In this document: positions 1 through 8,464 of the stretch, in pieces | Layout: the number at the start of each line of letters is the position of its first letter | How positions within the stretch are numbered: the stretch's first letter is position 1 | NCBI RefSeq assembly: GCF_000819765.1 | Contig: NZ_CDBT01000063.1 | Span: forward strand, 124,001 to 188,000 | Origin: Aeromonas bivalvium | GTDB lineage: Bacteria; Pseudomonadota; Gammaproteobacteria; Enterobacterales; Aeromonadaceae | Reading direction: 5' to 3' | DNA: 64,000 bases | Made by a program: the position numbers and the translations under genes | Notes under the pieces: generated by a model | What the model saw: the letters and a program-made list of their open reading frames with translations, nothing else | Databases searched by the model: none | What the model was told of the DNA's origin: nothing

Positions 1-1503
1 GAGATGGCCCGTGCTCGCCTGGATTATGATCTCGCCCTCTCCCTGGCCCGGGCCGCGGGAGAGCAGCGCCTCGAGGCCGATGCCCTCGGCTATCGCGGCG
101 GCATGCTGGCCTACCAGGGAGGATTGGCGGCGGGCCTGCGGGATCAGCTGGTGGCCCATGACCTCTATGAGCGACTCGGTCTGGAGCGCTGGCGGCTCAA
201 GATGATGGGGGAGATAGCGAATACCTACCGGCGCATGGGGGTATTCGAACGGGCGCAGGAGTATTTCAAGGCATTGGAGCAGGCTTATGAACAGCAGGGG
301 GACGCCGCAAGTCTGACGATGATCCGGGCGCAGCTGGCCATCCTCTATACGGAGACGGACCGGTACGACGAGGCCCTGACCCTGTTCGAGGAGGCGGCCA
401 GCCACTTCAAGGCCAGTGGCGAGCGGATGGACGAGGCCTGGGCCCTGACCGAGGTGGCCCACAGCCTGCTCAAGCTCGGCAGGAAGGAGGAGGCCAGGGC
501 CAGGTTGCAGCAGGCCGATCTGCTGCTCAACCGTGATCAGGAGACGGATGCCGCGACCCTGGGGCAATGGCGGCTGGTGATGGGCCTGCTGGAGGAGGCC
601 GAGGGGGATCTCGAGCGGGCGCTCTATTTCCTGGCGCTGGCGGAGCCCATCTTCCGCCAGGAGGATAACCAGCGCTTCCTCGCGACCATCTATCGGGTCC
701 AGTCCAGGATCCTGGAGCAGCAGGGGCAGACCGATGCCGCCCTCAAGGCCCTCAGGCGCTATGTGACGACCCAGGAGTCCCTGGAGCATCAGCTCGGCGA
801 GCAGAGGTCCATCCAGATGCGCTTCGAATTCGATCTCGCTCGCAAGGAGGCGGAGAACGAGGCTCTCAAGAGCCAGCAGGCGTTGCAGACCCAGCAACTG
901 GATCGCTTGCAGGAGCGGCGCCACTGGCAGACCCTGGTCACGGCCCTCATCTTGCTGCCGCTGCTGGGATTGACCTTCTACCAGCTGGGCCGCAGTCGCA
1001 AGCTGCGGCGGCTCGCCATGACGGACGAGCTGACCGGTATCCACAACCGGCGCCAGATCCAGGCCAAGGGGGAAGCCATGCTGGCCCAGGCGCGGGCCCA
1101 GCAACAACCTTGCTCCCTGATGCTCATCGACATAGACCATTTCAAGCAGATCAATGACGGTTGGGGCCATCATGCGGGTGATCGGGTGCTGATGGCGGTG
1201 GCGAAGCGGATTGCCGGTGAGCTGCGCAGCCTGGACAGGGTGGGGCGTAACGGCGGCGAGGAGTTCCTGGTGCTGCTGCCCGATACCGTGCTGGCGGAGG
1301 CGGCGGAGGCGGCGGAGCGGATCCGGACCCGGGTGGCCGGGCTCAGGGTCGAGGCGTTGCCGGCGGACCATCCGATCCGGGTCAGCATCGGCTGTGCCGA
1401 GTTCCGGCCAGGGGAGAGCCTGACCGAGCTGGTGCATCGCGCCGACGAGGCCATGTATCGCGCCAAGGAGACAGGTCGGGATCGGGTCTGCCTGGCCGAC
1501 TGA
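1..1503 (+). CDS. TPR-repeat diguanylate cyclase, GGDEF domain (5' truncated)
   Basis: This is the C-terminal part of a c-di-GMP synthase. The reading frame is open to the left edge, so the true start is probably upstream. The N-terminal ~290 residues are helical TPR-like repeats (alternating A/E/L-rich helices, TETDRYDEALTLFEEA type). A coiled coil is followed by one membrane segment around residues 307-328. The GGDEF domain follows, with GGEEF near residue 417. An RxxD inhibitory site (RSLD) sits five residues before GGEEF, so product feedback is expected. The TPR half would face the periplasm or bind a partner; the signal is unknown. Activity is inferred from the intact motif. Confidence 0.9.
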   Translation, partial: EMARARLDYDLALSLARAAGEQRLEADALGYRGGMLAYQGGLAAGLRDQLVAHDLYERLGLERWRLKMMGEIANTYRRMGVFERAQEYFKALEQAYEQQGDAASLTMIRAQLAILYTETDRYDEALTLFEEAASHFKASGERMDEAWALTEVAHSLLKLGRKEEARARLQQADLLLNRDQETDAATLGQWRLVMGLLEEAEGDLERALYFLALAEPIFRQEDNQRFLATIYRVQSRILEQQGQTDAALKALRRYVTTQESLEHQLGEQRSIQMRFEFDLARKEAENEALKSQQALQTQQLDRLQERRHWQTLVTALILLPLLGLTFYQLGRSRKLRRLAMTDELTGIHNRRQIQAKGEAMLAQARAQQQPCSLMLIDIDHFKQINDGWGHHAGDRVLMAVAKRIAGELRSLDRVGRNGGEEFLVLLPDTVLAEAAEAAERIRTRVAGLRVEALPADHPIRVSIGCAEFRPGESLTELVHRADEAMYRAKETGRDRVCLAD

Positions 1504-1562
1504 CCGCCGGACGCCGGGGGAGATCCGGCGCATCCGGGCTGGGTATTTTTCACCCGCGCGGG

Positions 1563-1568
1563 TATAAT
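1563..1568 (+). promoter_or_regulatory. Possible -10 box upstream of prfC
   Basis: A perfect TATAAT lies in the 1504-1759 gap, about 190 bases before prfC. No good -35 is visible at 16-18 bases. The rest of this gap, between the cyclase and prfC, shows no gene. Confidence 0.3.
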
Positions 1569-1759
1569 GCCGCGCAATTTTGCTTTGACTCAGGCGAGAA
1601 GACCCATGTAACGCAACGTTCCCGCTTTTTTCGCCGGGTTGGCCAGCGGCCAGCCTGAGCCTGTCTGTTGCGTATATTGGTGCCGTGAGTCGAATGCGGC
1701 ATCCCGGATTTATTCCCACGGTGGCTCGAGGCCGCCGCTCAATAGAAGAACGTCGAATT

Positions 1760-3346
1760 ATGTCAGCTGAATTTCTGAGTGAAGTCTCCAAGAGACGCAC
1801 TTTTGCGATCATCTCGCACCCGGATGCGGGTAAAACCACCATCACCGAAAAGGTCCTGCTGTTCGGACAGGCCATTCAGCGCGCCGGTACCGTCAAGGGC
1901 CGTGGCTCGGGCCAGCACGCCAAGTCCGACTGGATGGAGATGGAGAAGCAGCGCGGCATCTCCATCACCACCTCCGTGATGCAGTTCCCCTACGCCGACT
2001 GCCTGGTCAACCTGCTCGACACCCCGGGTCACGAGGACTTCTCCGAAGATACCTACCGTACCCTCACCGCGGTTGACTGCTGCCTGATGGTGATCGATGC
2101 CGCCAAGGGTGTCGAAGATCGGACCCGCAAGCTGATGGAAGTGACCCGGCTGCGGGACACCCCCATCCTCACCTTCATGAACAAGCTGGACCGCGAAGTG
2201 CGCGACCCCATGGAAGTGATGGACGAGGTGGAGCGCGAGCTGAAGATCATGTGTGCCCCCATCACCTGGCCCATCGGCTGTGGCAAGTCCTTTAAGGGTG
2301 TCTATCACCTCTACAAGGATGAGACCTATCTCTATCAGACCGGTCAGGGTCACACCATCCAGGAGAAGCGGGTGGTCAAGGGTCTGAACAACCCGGAACT
2401 GGACGCCGCCATCGGCGAGGATCTGGCTGCCCAGCTGCGCGGCGAACTGGAGCTGGTGCAGGGTGCCTCTCCCGAGTTCGATCACGAGGCCTTCATCGCC
2501 GGCGAGATGACCCCTGTCTTCTTCGGTACCGCGCTGGGCAACTTTGGCGTCGACCACATGCTGGACGGCCTGACCGACTGGGCACCGGCCCCCATGCCGC
2601 GCAAGGCCGAGAGCCGCGAAGTGGTGGCGACCGAGGAGAAGTTCTCCGGTTTCGTGTTCAAGATCCAGGCAAACATGGATCCCAAGCACCGCGACCGTAT
2701 CGCCTTTATGCGCATAGTGTCAGGGACTTACAGCAAGGGCATGAAGATGCGCCACGTGCGTATCGGCAAGGATGTGAACATCTCCGACGCCGTCACCTTC
2801 ATGGCCGGTGACCGGGAGCAGGCCGTCGAAGCCTGCGCCGGTGACATTATCGGGCTGCACAACCACGGCACCATCCAGATCGGCGACACCTTCACCCAGG
2901 GTGAGGATCTGAAGTTCACCGGCATCCCGAACTTCGCCCCCGAGCTGTTCCGCCGCATCCGCCTGCGCGACCCCCTCAAGCAGAAGCAACTGCTCAAGGG
3001 GCTGGTCCAGCTCTCCGAAGAGGGCGCCGTGCAGGTGTTCCGTCCGCTGATCAGCAACGACCTCATCGTCGGTGCCGTCGGTGTGCTGCAGTTCGATGTG
3101 GTGGTCTCGCGTCTGAAGAGCGAGTACAACGTCGAGGCCATCTACGAGGCGGTCAACGTCTCCACCGCCCGCTGGGTGGAAGGGACAGACGTCAAGAAGT
3201 TCGAAGAGTTCAAGCGCAAGAACGAGGTCAACCTGGCCCTGGATGGCGGTGACAACCTCACCTACATAGCGCCGACCATGGTCAACCTGCGCCTGGCCCA
3301 GGAGCGTCACCCGGACGTTCAGTTCCGCCAGACCCGCGAGCACTGA
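1760..3346 (+). CDS. prfC: Peptide chain release factor 3
   Basis: RF3 is the translational GTPase that recycles RF1 and RF2 from the ribosome after peptide release. The product is 528 aa, the family's usual length. The P-loop is [12 protein letters not shown], switch II is DTPGHEDF, and NKLD is the G4 motif. Domains 2 and 3 follow to the C terminus. A longer reading from 1685 exists, but the conserved RF3 N terminus ([20 protein letters not shown]) begins at the ATG at 1760. It stands alone and is followed by a strong terminator. Confidence 0.97.
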   Translation: MSAEFLSEVSKRRTFAIISHPDAGKTTITEKVLLFGQAIQRAGTVKGRGSGQHAKSDWMEMEKQRGISITTSVMQFPYADCLVNLLDTPGHEDFSEDTYRTLTAVDCCLMVIDAAKGVEDRTRKLMEVTRLRDTPILTFMNKLDREVRDPMEVMDEVERELKIMCAPITWPIGCGKSFKGVYHLYKDETYLYQTGQGHTIQEKRVVKGLNNPELDAAIGEDLAAQLRGELELVQGASPEFDHEAFIAGEMTPVFFGTALGNFGVDHMLDGLTDWAPAPMPRKAESREVVATEEKFSGFVFKIQANMDPKHRDRIAFMRIVSGTYSKGMKMRHVRIGKDVNISDAVTFMAGDREQAVEACAGDIIGLHNHGTIQIGDTFTQGEDLKFTGIPNFAPELFRRIRLRDPLKQKQLLKGLVQLSEEGAVQVFRPLISNDLIVGAVGVLQFDVVVSRLKSEYNVEAIYEAVNVSTARWVEGTDVKKFEEFKRKNEVNLALDGGDNLTYIAPTMVNLRLAQERHPDVQFRQTREH

Positions 3347-3376
3347 TAACGACCTCTTTGCCTGTTGGCTGACAAA

Positions 3377-3404
3377 AAAAGACCCCGCTTCGGCGGGGTC
3401 TTTT
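3377..3404 (+). terminator. Rho-independent terminator of prfC
   Basis: A perfect stem AAAAGACCCCGC/GCGGGGTCTTTT closes a TTCG loop, 30 bases after the prfC stop, followed by T-rich sequence. Confidence 0.92.
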
Positions 3405-3501
3405 GTTATGTGCGCTTTCGGGAGGCGATCCCCATCTGGGGGTTGAAGGTTGAATAAAAACAACGGATAAGTGATTTAAATTTCACTTTTTGGAGATGGA
3501 T

Positions 3502-3840
3502 ATGTCCGTCACTCTGCCTGTCGAGGCACAGTTTGATGCCTACAATGCCCACGACATTGACGCCTTCCTGGCCTGCTTTGCCGAGGATTTCAAAGGCTAT
3601 CGCATGCCGACCGAGACCCCGAGCACAGTCGGCAAGGGGGCGCTCCGGAGCTTCTATGCCGAGCACAGATTCAACAACCCGGCCTTGCGGGCCGAACTGC
3701 TTTCCAGAACCCTGCTCGGCAACAAGGTGTTCGATCACGAGCTGATTTATGGTCTCTCCCCTGAGCCCATCGAGAGCGTGGCGGTGTTCGAGGTAGAGGG
3801 CGCCGTTATCAAGACCGCCTGGTTCTATTTCCCCTCTTGA
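3502..3840 (+). CDS. SnoaL/NTF2-like small protein
   Basis: A 112-aa protein with the look of the SnoaL-like fold: an N-terminal helix QFDAYNAHDIDAFLACFAEDF, then a curved sheet region ending AVFEVEGAVIKTAWFYF. Members include small isomerases, hydrolases and ligand-binding proteins, and the substrate cannot be told from sequence. The start is chosen at the ATG at 3502, because GGAG at 3492-3495 is correctly spaced for it and too close for the ATG at 3496. It lies 88 bases before an acetyltransferase gene in the same direction. Confidence 0.8.
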   Translation: MSVTLPVEAQFDAYNAHDIDAFLACFAEDFKGYRMPTETPSTVGKGALRSFYAEHRFNNPALRAELLSRTLLGNKVFDHELIYGLSPEPIESVAVFEVEGAVIKTAWFYFPS

Positions 3841-3928
3841 TCCGAATATCTAACTATTTCTCCATACGGCGCCAATATACGTTCCTCTTGGTCATGCGAT
3901 TTCGGAAAAACTTCAATAAGGACATTGA

Positions 3929-4372
3929 ATGCACATTATCCGGGCCACCCCGGCCCATCTTGAAGAAACCAGCAACCTGTTTGATGCCTACCGTCAGTTT
4001 TATGGGCAGGCGCCGGATAATAGCGCCGCTACCCGCTTCATTGCCGAACGCCTCGAGGCTGCCGATTCAGTCATCTTTCTTGCTCGCAATGAGATGGGTG
4101 AAAGCATCGGTTTTACCCAGCTTTACCCGGCATTCTCATCCGTTGCAATGAAGCGGATGTGGTACCTCAACGATCTCTTTGTCATCGAGTCAGCCCGCCA
4201 GCAGGGAGTGGCGCGAGCCCTGTTAAAACGGGTGGCGAGTTTTGCCAAAGAGACAGATGCGTTGACTGTAAAGCTGGCCACAGCCGTATCCAATCATCCT
4301 GCCAAATCTCTCTACGAATCAGAGGGATATCAGAAGGTCATCGCCTTTGATCACTACACCCAACGGGTTTAG
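3929..4372 (+). CDS. GNAT family N-acetyltransferase
   Basis: A 147-aa single-domain acetyltransferase that would use acetyl-CoA. Motif A is visible as RQQGVARALLKRV around residues 91-103 (the Q/RxxGxG/A pyrophosphate loop), preceded by the beta-strand YLNDLFVIESA. The C terminus SLYESEGYQKV is the typical GNAT motif B. An AAGGA site precedes the ATG. The acceptor substrate is unknown. Base use is slightly less GC-rich than the neighbours. Confidence 0.88.
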   Translation: MHIIRATPAHLEETSNLFDAYRQFYGQAPDNSAATRFIAERLEAADSVIFLARNEMGESIGFTQLYPAFSSVAMKRMWYLNDLFVIESARQQGVARALLKRVASFAKETDALTVKLATAVSNHPAKSLYESEGYQKVIAFDHYTQRV

Positions 4373-4417
4373 GTGAGACAGAGGGCTCATCCACCATCAG
4401 TTATTGCTGGCGCTCTT

Positions 4418-4584
4418 CTCCCTTTGTTGGGGAAGGGATGAGGACATCGTCGTACTTTCCTGAACGCCCTCACCCTGGCCCTCTCCCGCAGGGATAGGGA
4501 AGCATCCGGGGTCTGTCCGAAAGAGAGCAGAATCCTGTTTGCTCCCTTCTCCCCTTGCGGGAGAAGGGCTGGGATGAGGGGGGC
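4418..4584. repeat. Cluster of three REP-like palindromic repeats
   Basis: Three related imperfect palindromes lie between two convergent genes: about 4418-4446, 4468-4505 and 4540-4584. Each has a C/T-rich arm (CCCTTCTCCC) and its complement (GGGAGAAGGG), followed by GCTGGGATGAGGG. The same family recurs at 7732-7774, 8192-8224 and 8415-8457. They are non-coding and could act as transcript ends for both flanking genes. Confidence 0.7.
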
Positions 4585-4587
4585 GTT

Positions 4588-5499
4588 CTATGCCAGTTCC
4601 AGCACCATGCAGATCTCGCAGGCGTCGTGGCCGGTGCAACCCAGGGGGCCCGGCAGGTGCTCGAAGCCGAGTGACTCGTAGAGGCTGGTGGCTTCGCGCA
4701 AGACTTTGGTCGTCTCCAGATAGCAGCGCTGGTAACCCAGGGCGCGGGCCTCGGCCAGGGCCAGCAGCACCAGCCGTCGTCCCAGCCCGAGTCCCCGCAG
4801 GGCGGGCAGGAAGTACATCTTCTGCAGTTCGCACACATCCGGTGCCCCCGCCAGCGGCGCTATGCCGCCGCCGCCGAGAAGGGTGCCGTCCGGCCCCTCT
4901 ATCACCCAGTAGCGGCTGCGTTCCCCCCGATAGGTTTCGTGGAGAAAATCGAGGTTGGGATCCGCCACCCCGTAGCCCTTGTCGGCGGTGAGGTCGTATT
5001 CGGCGGAGACTGCGCGGATCACGGCGGCGATCCGGGCATTGTCGGACGGGGTGATGGGGCGGATGACGTACCCCTGCTGGCGGCGGGCGCGGGAGAGGGC
5101 GCTGCGATAGCGCCGCATCCCCTCCCAGATCTGCTCGCTCTCGGCGGGGGAGAGCTGGGCTAGGGCCTCGGCCATGGTCTCGTCCATCTGCCGGTGCAAT
5201 TCCTTTAGCTGATCCTGACCAAAGGCGGTCAGCTGTGCCTCCTTGCTGCGCCCATCCGAGGGATGGGGCTGCCAGGCGATCAGATCCCGCTCCGCCAGAC
5301 GAGCCAGGGGGCGGCTGGCGTTGGACTTGTCGATGCGAAGGCGATCGGCCAGCTGCTGATTGGTGGCGGGGCCGCTCTCCAGCTCGATGAGCAGGTGGGC
5401 CTCGAGGGGGCTCAGGGCCAGGGAACCACACTGCTGGGAGAGCATGCCGAGTTCGCGGACCAGCTCGCGCGACAGGGCGCGCAGGGGACGGGGATCCAT
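4588..5499 (-). CDS. MarR-type regulator fused to GNAT acetyltransferase
   Basis: A 303-aa bifunctional protein. Residues ~1-145 form a MarR winged-helix DNA-binding domain ([24 protein letters not shown]). Residues ~155-303 form a GNAT domain (motif [16 protein letters not shown], then [20 protein letters not shown]). The start is set at the ATG at 5499, preceded by AAGGA; an upstream ATG would add 11 residues. Its promoter contains a 17-base inverted repeat, so autorepression is likely. MarR-GNAT fusions are known in proteobacteria; targets and acetyl acceptor are not predictable. Confidence 0.92.
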   Translation of the reverse strand: MDPRPLRALSRELVRELGMLSQQCGSLALSPLEAHLLIELESGPATNQQLADRLRIDKSNASRPLARLAERDLIAWQPHPSDGRSKEAQLTAFGQDQLKELHRQMDETMAEALAQLSPAESEQIWEGMRRYRSALSRARRQQGYVIRPITPSDNARIAAVIRAVSAEYDLTADKGYGVADPNLDFLHETYRGERSRYWVIEGPDGTLLGGGGIAPLAGAPDVCELQKMYFLPALRGLGLGRRLVLLALAEARALGYQRCYLETTKVLREATSLYESLGFEHLPGPLGCTGHDACEICMVLELA

Positions 5500-5518
5500 C
5501 AGTGATAATCCTTTTTTG

Positions 5519-5563
5519 GTTGTCATCAGCAACCAATATAGTCAACTGGTTGTTGATGGCAAC
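5519..5563 (-). promoter_or_regulatory. Promoter and palindromic operator of the MarR-GNAT gene
   Basis: Two 17-base arms (5519-5535 and 5547-5563) are inverted copies with two mismatches, separated by 11 bases. On the minus strand a -35 TTGCCA (5557-5562) and -10 TATATT (5535-5540) with a 16-base spacer lie inside the repeat, so a bound dimer would cover the promoter. This is the expected layout for MarR autoregulation. Confidence 0.8.
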
Positions 5564-5800
5564 TTCTTTTCTGCACAGGTGTGATGGGGTAGGAAGAGGC
5601 AGTGGAGAGCGGGCAGAAAAAAGGGCCCGGGAGGGGGCCCAAACATTGGAAACCCGCGCCTGTATCGGGCGCGGATCCCATCCTTGGTCGGCAGGGCGAA
5701 CGAGGGGAGCGGCTCGCCGGGTCATATCCACGGGGCGAGCGGGTATCGGCCACCGTTGGTCAGCGGGTATTCGGTGTGCCTTGCACCCGCTCCGCACGCC

Positions 5801-5922
5801 TGGTGTCGGCAACAGAGCCGGGTCAGGGCACGGTTTTTACACCAGTTCCGCCAGCATGGTGTCGGCAGCAGAGCCGGGTCAGGGCCGGTTTTTTACACCA
5901 GTTCGGCCAGCATGGTGTCGGC
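5801..5922. repeat. 56-bp tandem repeat derived from the 3' end of the flanking gene
   Basis: Two 56-base copies (5801-5856, 5857-5912) and a 10-base partial third copy run into the 3' end of the oxidoreductase gene that stops at 5893. Each copy holds the last codons, stop and trailer of that gene. The rest of the gene-free stretch 5564-5892 holds only G/C-rich hairpin-forming sequence near 5620-5640 and no open frame with coding character. Confidence 0.85.
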
Positions 5923-6930
5923 ATAAGGGGTCAGTGCCTCCCCCTGTTTCACCTTGGCGAGGTAGTCCGGGTTGGCGATAAGAGGGCGACCGATGGCGAC
6001 GAGGTCGAAGCGATCGGCCTTGATGGCCTGGGCTGCGGTCTCGGCGTTGTAGTTGCCCACCCCCACCAGGTGACCGTCATAGTGCTCGCGCAGATAATCG
6101 GAGGCGCGACCCCCCAGATAGTCGAAGGTGAGGCTGTCATCGAAGATGCCCAGATGCACATAGGCCAGATTGCGGTGATTCAGCTCGGCCAGCAGGTGGT
6201 CGAACACGGCGCGATCCCGGGCATCCCCTTCCAGGTGCACATAGGCGCCGGGAGAGAGGCGCAGCCCCACCCGATCCGAGCCGATGCGGGCGTTGATGGC
6301 GTCCACCACTTCCAGGGGGAAGCGGCTCATGTTCTCCGGGGTCTGGCCGTACTGATCGCTGCGCAGGTTGCTGGCGTGGTGCAGGAACTGATCGATGAGG
6401 TAGCCGTTGGCACCGTGGATCTCCACGCCATCGAAGCCCGCCTCGATGGCGTTGGCGGCGGCCTGGGCGTAATCCTCGACCAGCTGGACGATTTCTGCCG
6501 CCGTCAGGGCGCGGGGCACCTGGTATGCCAGCTCGCGCATCCGCGGCACCGAGCCCTCGAAACCGACGGCGGACGGGGCCAGCACCTCGGCCTGATGGAA
6601 GAAGGGGTGGGAGAGGCGGCCCACGTGCCAGAGCTGGGCGAAGATCTTGCCCCCCTTGGCGTGTACGGCATCGGTCACCTTCTTCCATCCTGCAATCTGC
6701 TCGGGGCTGTAGATGCCCGGGGTATTGGGATAGCCCTGGCCATCCGGGCGTATGATGGTGGCTTCGGAGATGATGAGGCCGATGTCGGCGCGGCGACCAT
6801 AGTAGGCTGCCATCTGCTCGGTCGGCACCAGGCCCGGGCCCGCCATGCAGCGGGTGAGGGGGGCCATCATGAAGCGGTTGGCCAGGGTCAGACTGGCGTT
6901 GAGGCGATAGGGTTGAAACAGGGTATGCAT
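5893..6930 (-). CDS. Old yellow enzyme family NADH:flavin oxidoreductase
   Basis: A 345-aa FMN-dependent TIM-barrel ene-reductase (NemA/Oye group) that reduces activated C=C bonds such as enones, or nitro compounds, with NAD(P)H. The N terminus LANRFMMAPLTRCMAG and GLIISEATII match the family. The substrate-binding His/Asn pair is in HGANGYLIDQFLHHASNLRSD. The C-terminal FMN phosphate site is VGVGNYNAETA and FDLVAIGRPLIANPD. The start is the ATG at 6930. It is divergent from a TetR gene across two matched palindromes, the classical arrangement of a repressed detoxification enzyme. Confidence 0.93.
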   Translation of the reverse strand: MHTLFQPYRLNASLTLANRFMMAPLTRCMAGPGLVPTEQMAAYYGRRADIGLIISEATIIRPDGQGYPNTPGIYSPEQIAGWKKVTDAVHAKGGKIFAQLWHVGRLSHPFFHQAEVLAPSAVGFEGSVPRMRELAYQVPRALTAAEIVQLVEDYAQAAANAIEAGFDGVEIHGANGYLIDQFLHHASNLRSDQYGQTPENMSRFPLEVVDAINARIGSDRVGLRLSPGAYVHLEGDARDRAVFDHLLAELNHRNLAYVHLGIFDDSLTFDYLGGRASDYLREHYDGHLVGVGNYNAETAAQAIKADRFDLVAIGRPLIANPDYLAKVKQGEALTPYADTMLAELV

Positions 6931-6954
6931 GGGTGAGTGTCCTGGGCGATGATT

Positions 6955-7018
6955 CTTGAACGTGCATTCAAGATGTTTTTTGCCTCGGGTGCAACTCTTT
7001 TTTGAATGCTTGTTCAAG
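6955..7018. promoter_or_regulatory. Twin TetR-type operators in the divergent promoter
   Basis: Two 18-base imperfect palindromes, CTTGAACGTGCATTCAAG (6955-6972) and TTTGAATGCTTGTTCAAG (7001-7018), share TTGAA-N7/8-TTCAAG arms and start 46 bases apart. They sit between the oxidoreductase and TetR start codons and are the obvious binding sites for that TetR protein. Confidence 0.8.
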
Positions 7019-7086
7019 ATAGGTTGGCCTGACCCTCTCCCTGGGGTAGACTTGCCGCCATCCCAGCCCCCGTCACAGGAAACCCG

Positions 7087-7653
7087 ATGCGCAGTGCCGA
7101 GTTCAACCGCGAGACCGTCTTGCGAAATGCCATGGAGGCGTTTCGTGCCAAGGGCTATGCCAAGACCACCATGCAGGAACTGGTGGCGGCGACGGGTCTG
7201 CACCCGGGCAGCCTGTACGCGGCCTTTGGCAACAAGCGCGGCCTGCTGCTGGCGGCGGTGGATCACTACATCGCGAGCAAGCGGGCCAGCCGTCGCGACC
7301 TGTTTGCGCAAGGGGAGCCGCTGGCGGCCATAGAGGCCTTCTTGCGTCAGGTGGTGAGCGACACCCTGGGAGGCTGCTGCCTGGTGACCCGCACCCTGGT
7401 GGAGCTGGCCGAGCAGGATGAGGAGCTGCGCCTGCGGCTCAAGGGGAGCTATGGCGAGCTGGAGGCCGACCTGGCCGCCGTGCTGGAGCAGGCCAGGGCC
7501 GGGGGCCAGCTTGGCTCGGATGCGGCCATCACGACCCTGACCGCCTTCCTGCTGGTCAGCATCCAGGGGCTGGTCACCGTCGGCCAGTGTCGCCCCGAGC
7601 CCGAGCTGCTTGGCAATGTGGTCAGCCAGATCATGGCCGCCCTGCGGGCCTGA
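7087..7653 (+). CDS. TetR family transcriptional regulator
   Basis: A 188-aa repressor. The N-terminal helix-turn-helix is clear (AFRAKGYAKTTMQELVAATG, then HPGSLYAAFGNKRGLLLAAVDHY). The C-terminal half is an all-helical ligand-binding and dimer domain with a Gly-Cys-Cys (GGCCLVTRTL) at residues ~97-103 that might sense electrophiles. AGGAAA lies before the ATG. It is divergent from the old yellow enzyme and probably represses both genes through the twin palindromes between them. The arrangement resembles nemR-nemA, but the operator differs from the known NemR box. Confidence 0.93.
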   Translation: MRSAEFNRETVLRNAMEAFRAKGYAKTTMQELVAATGLHPGSLYAAFGNKRGLLLAAVDHYIASKRASRRDLFAQGEPLAAIEAFLRQVVSDTLGGCCLVTRTLVELAEQDEELRLRLKGSYGELEADLAAVLEQARAGGQLGSDAAITTLTAFLLVSIQGLVTVGQCRPEPELLGNVVSQIMAALRA

Positions 7654-7665
7654 CAAGGGAGAGGG

Positions 7666-7701
7666 AAACAACAAAGGCTCCTGCGGGAGCCTTTGTTGTT
7701 T
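7666..7701 (+). terminator. Rho-independent terminator of the TetR gene
   Basis: A 16-base perfect stem (7666-7681 with 7686-7701) around a TGCG loop lies 12 bases after the stop. The right arm is T-rich. Confidence 0.9.
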
Positions 7702-7731
7702 CTGGGAATGACCCTCGCAGCCGGGTTGTTT

Positions 7732-7774
7732 GCCCCCTTCTCCCCCTCGGGAGAAGGGTTGGGGATGAGGGGGG
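7732..7774. repeat. REP-like palindromic repeat
   Basis: CCCCCTTCTCCCCCTCGGGA then GAAGGG and TTGGGGATGAGGGG: a member of the palindrome family also seen at 4540-4584 and 8415-8457. Confidence 0.7.
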
Positions 7775-7781
7775 AATCTAG

Positions 7782-8117
7782 TCACTGCAATGACAATCTG
7801 ATAAACGCCAGCACCCCATCCATCCGCCCCAGTACCTCGTTATTCCACACCCTGATCACCCGAAACCCTTCGTCATTGAGATAGGCCGTTCTGGCCTCAT
7901 CCTGTTGTTGACCTTCCGGCTGGCTATGTTGCGAGCCGTCGACCTCGATCACCAGCCGCTGTTCCAGGCAGATGAAGTCCACTATGTAGGGCCCGACAGG
8001 AAACTGGCGGCGGAACTTGAGCCCCTCAAACCGGCGATTGCGAAGCTGGAACCAGAGCTTCTGCTCTGCCAGGGTCGCTTCGGTACGTAGGTGTTTGGCG
8101 AAAGAATGGGTCTTCAT
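7782..8117 (-). CDS. DUF559 endonuclease-fold protein
   Basis: A 111-aa protein of the DUF559 family, related to very-short-patch repair and restriction-endonuclease-like folds. Visible core: FAKHLRTEATLAEQKLWFQL, then FRRQFPVGPYIVDFICLEQRLVIEVDGSQH. This gives the D-(x)n-ExDG nuclease-like residues (D in VDF, E and D in IEVDGSQH). The end is RVIRVWNNEVL. The start is placed at the Met of MKTHSFAKHLR, with AGG seven bases upstream; an in-frame GTG one codon earlier is possible. Such small proteins are common near repeats in proteobacterial genomes and have no established role. Confidence 0.88.
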   Translation of the reverse strand: MKTHSFAKHLRTEATLAEQKLWFQLRNRRFEGLKFRRQFPVGPYIVDFICLEQRLVIEVDGSQHSQPEGQQQDEARTAYLNDEGFRVIRVWNNEVLGRMDGVLAFIRLSLQ

Positions 8118-8191
8118 CACATGCCTGCGGTGCTGTTTGAACCTAATAGGTATAGCCATCCGCCAGTCCGCTCACCCGCTGGTCATAGCGG

Positions 8192-8224
8192 CCCTCACCC
8201 TGGCCCTCTCCCAGATGGAGAGGG
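8192..8224. repeat. REP-like palindromic repeat
   Basis: CCCTCACCCTGGCCCTCTCC followed by its inverted partner GGAGAGGG, the same family as the copies at 4468-4505. Confidence 0.6.
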
Positions 8225-8304
8225 AACCGATCGGGTAATCCTTGAAAGTGAAGATCACAAAGGGCCTCATAGTGCCAACACATTGAAGCCCTGGCATTTT
8301 GGGT

Positions 8305-8376
8305 CTTTGTTGCTTTGTTGCTTTGTTGCTTTGTTGCTTTGTTGCTTTGTTGCTTTGTTGCTTTGTTGCTTTGTCG
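8305..8376. repeat. Octanucleotide microsatellite (CTTTGTTG)n
   Basis: Eight perfect copies of CTTTGTTG (8305-8368) are followed by one degenerate copy (CTTTGTCG). It lies in the gene-free stretch 8118-8668, which otherwise holds REP-like palindromes and a 94-base tandem repeat. Confidence 0.95.
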
Positions 8377-8414
8377 TGTCTGCTGTCCCGATTCTGTCTA
8401 TTTAACACCGATCT

Positions 8415-8457
8415 GCCCCCTTCTCCCCTCGCGGGAGAAGGGCTGGGGATGAGGGGG
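8415..8457. repeat. REP-like palindromic repeat
   Basis: CCCCCTTCTCCCCTCGCGGG with inverted arm GAGAAGGG and tail GCTGGGGATGAGGGGG, near-identical to the copy at 4540-4584. Confidence 0.7.
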
Positions 8458-8464
8458 AGGAGCA

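Noticed and set aside
4397-5812. A 471-codon minus-strand open frame across the MarR-GNAT gene
   Set aside because: It is Pro/Arg-rich, in another frame of a clear gene, and runs through REP-like palindromes; a high-GC artefact.
5602-6936. A long plus-strand open frame opposite the old yellow enzyme gene
   Set aside because: It mirrors the antisense codons of a well-supported gene and has no family resemblance.
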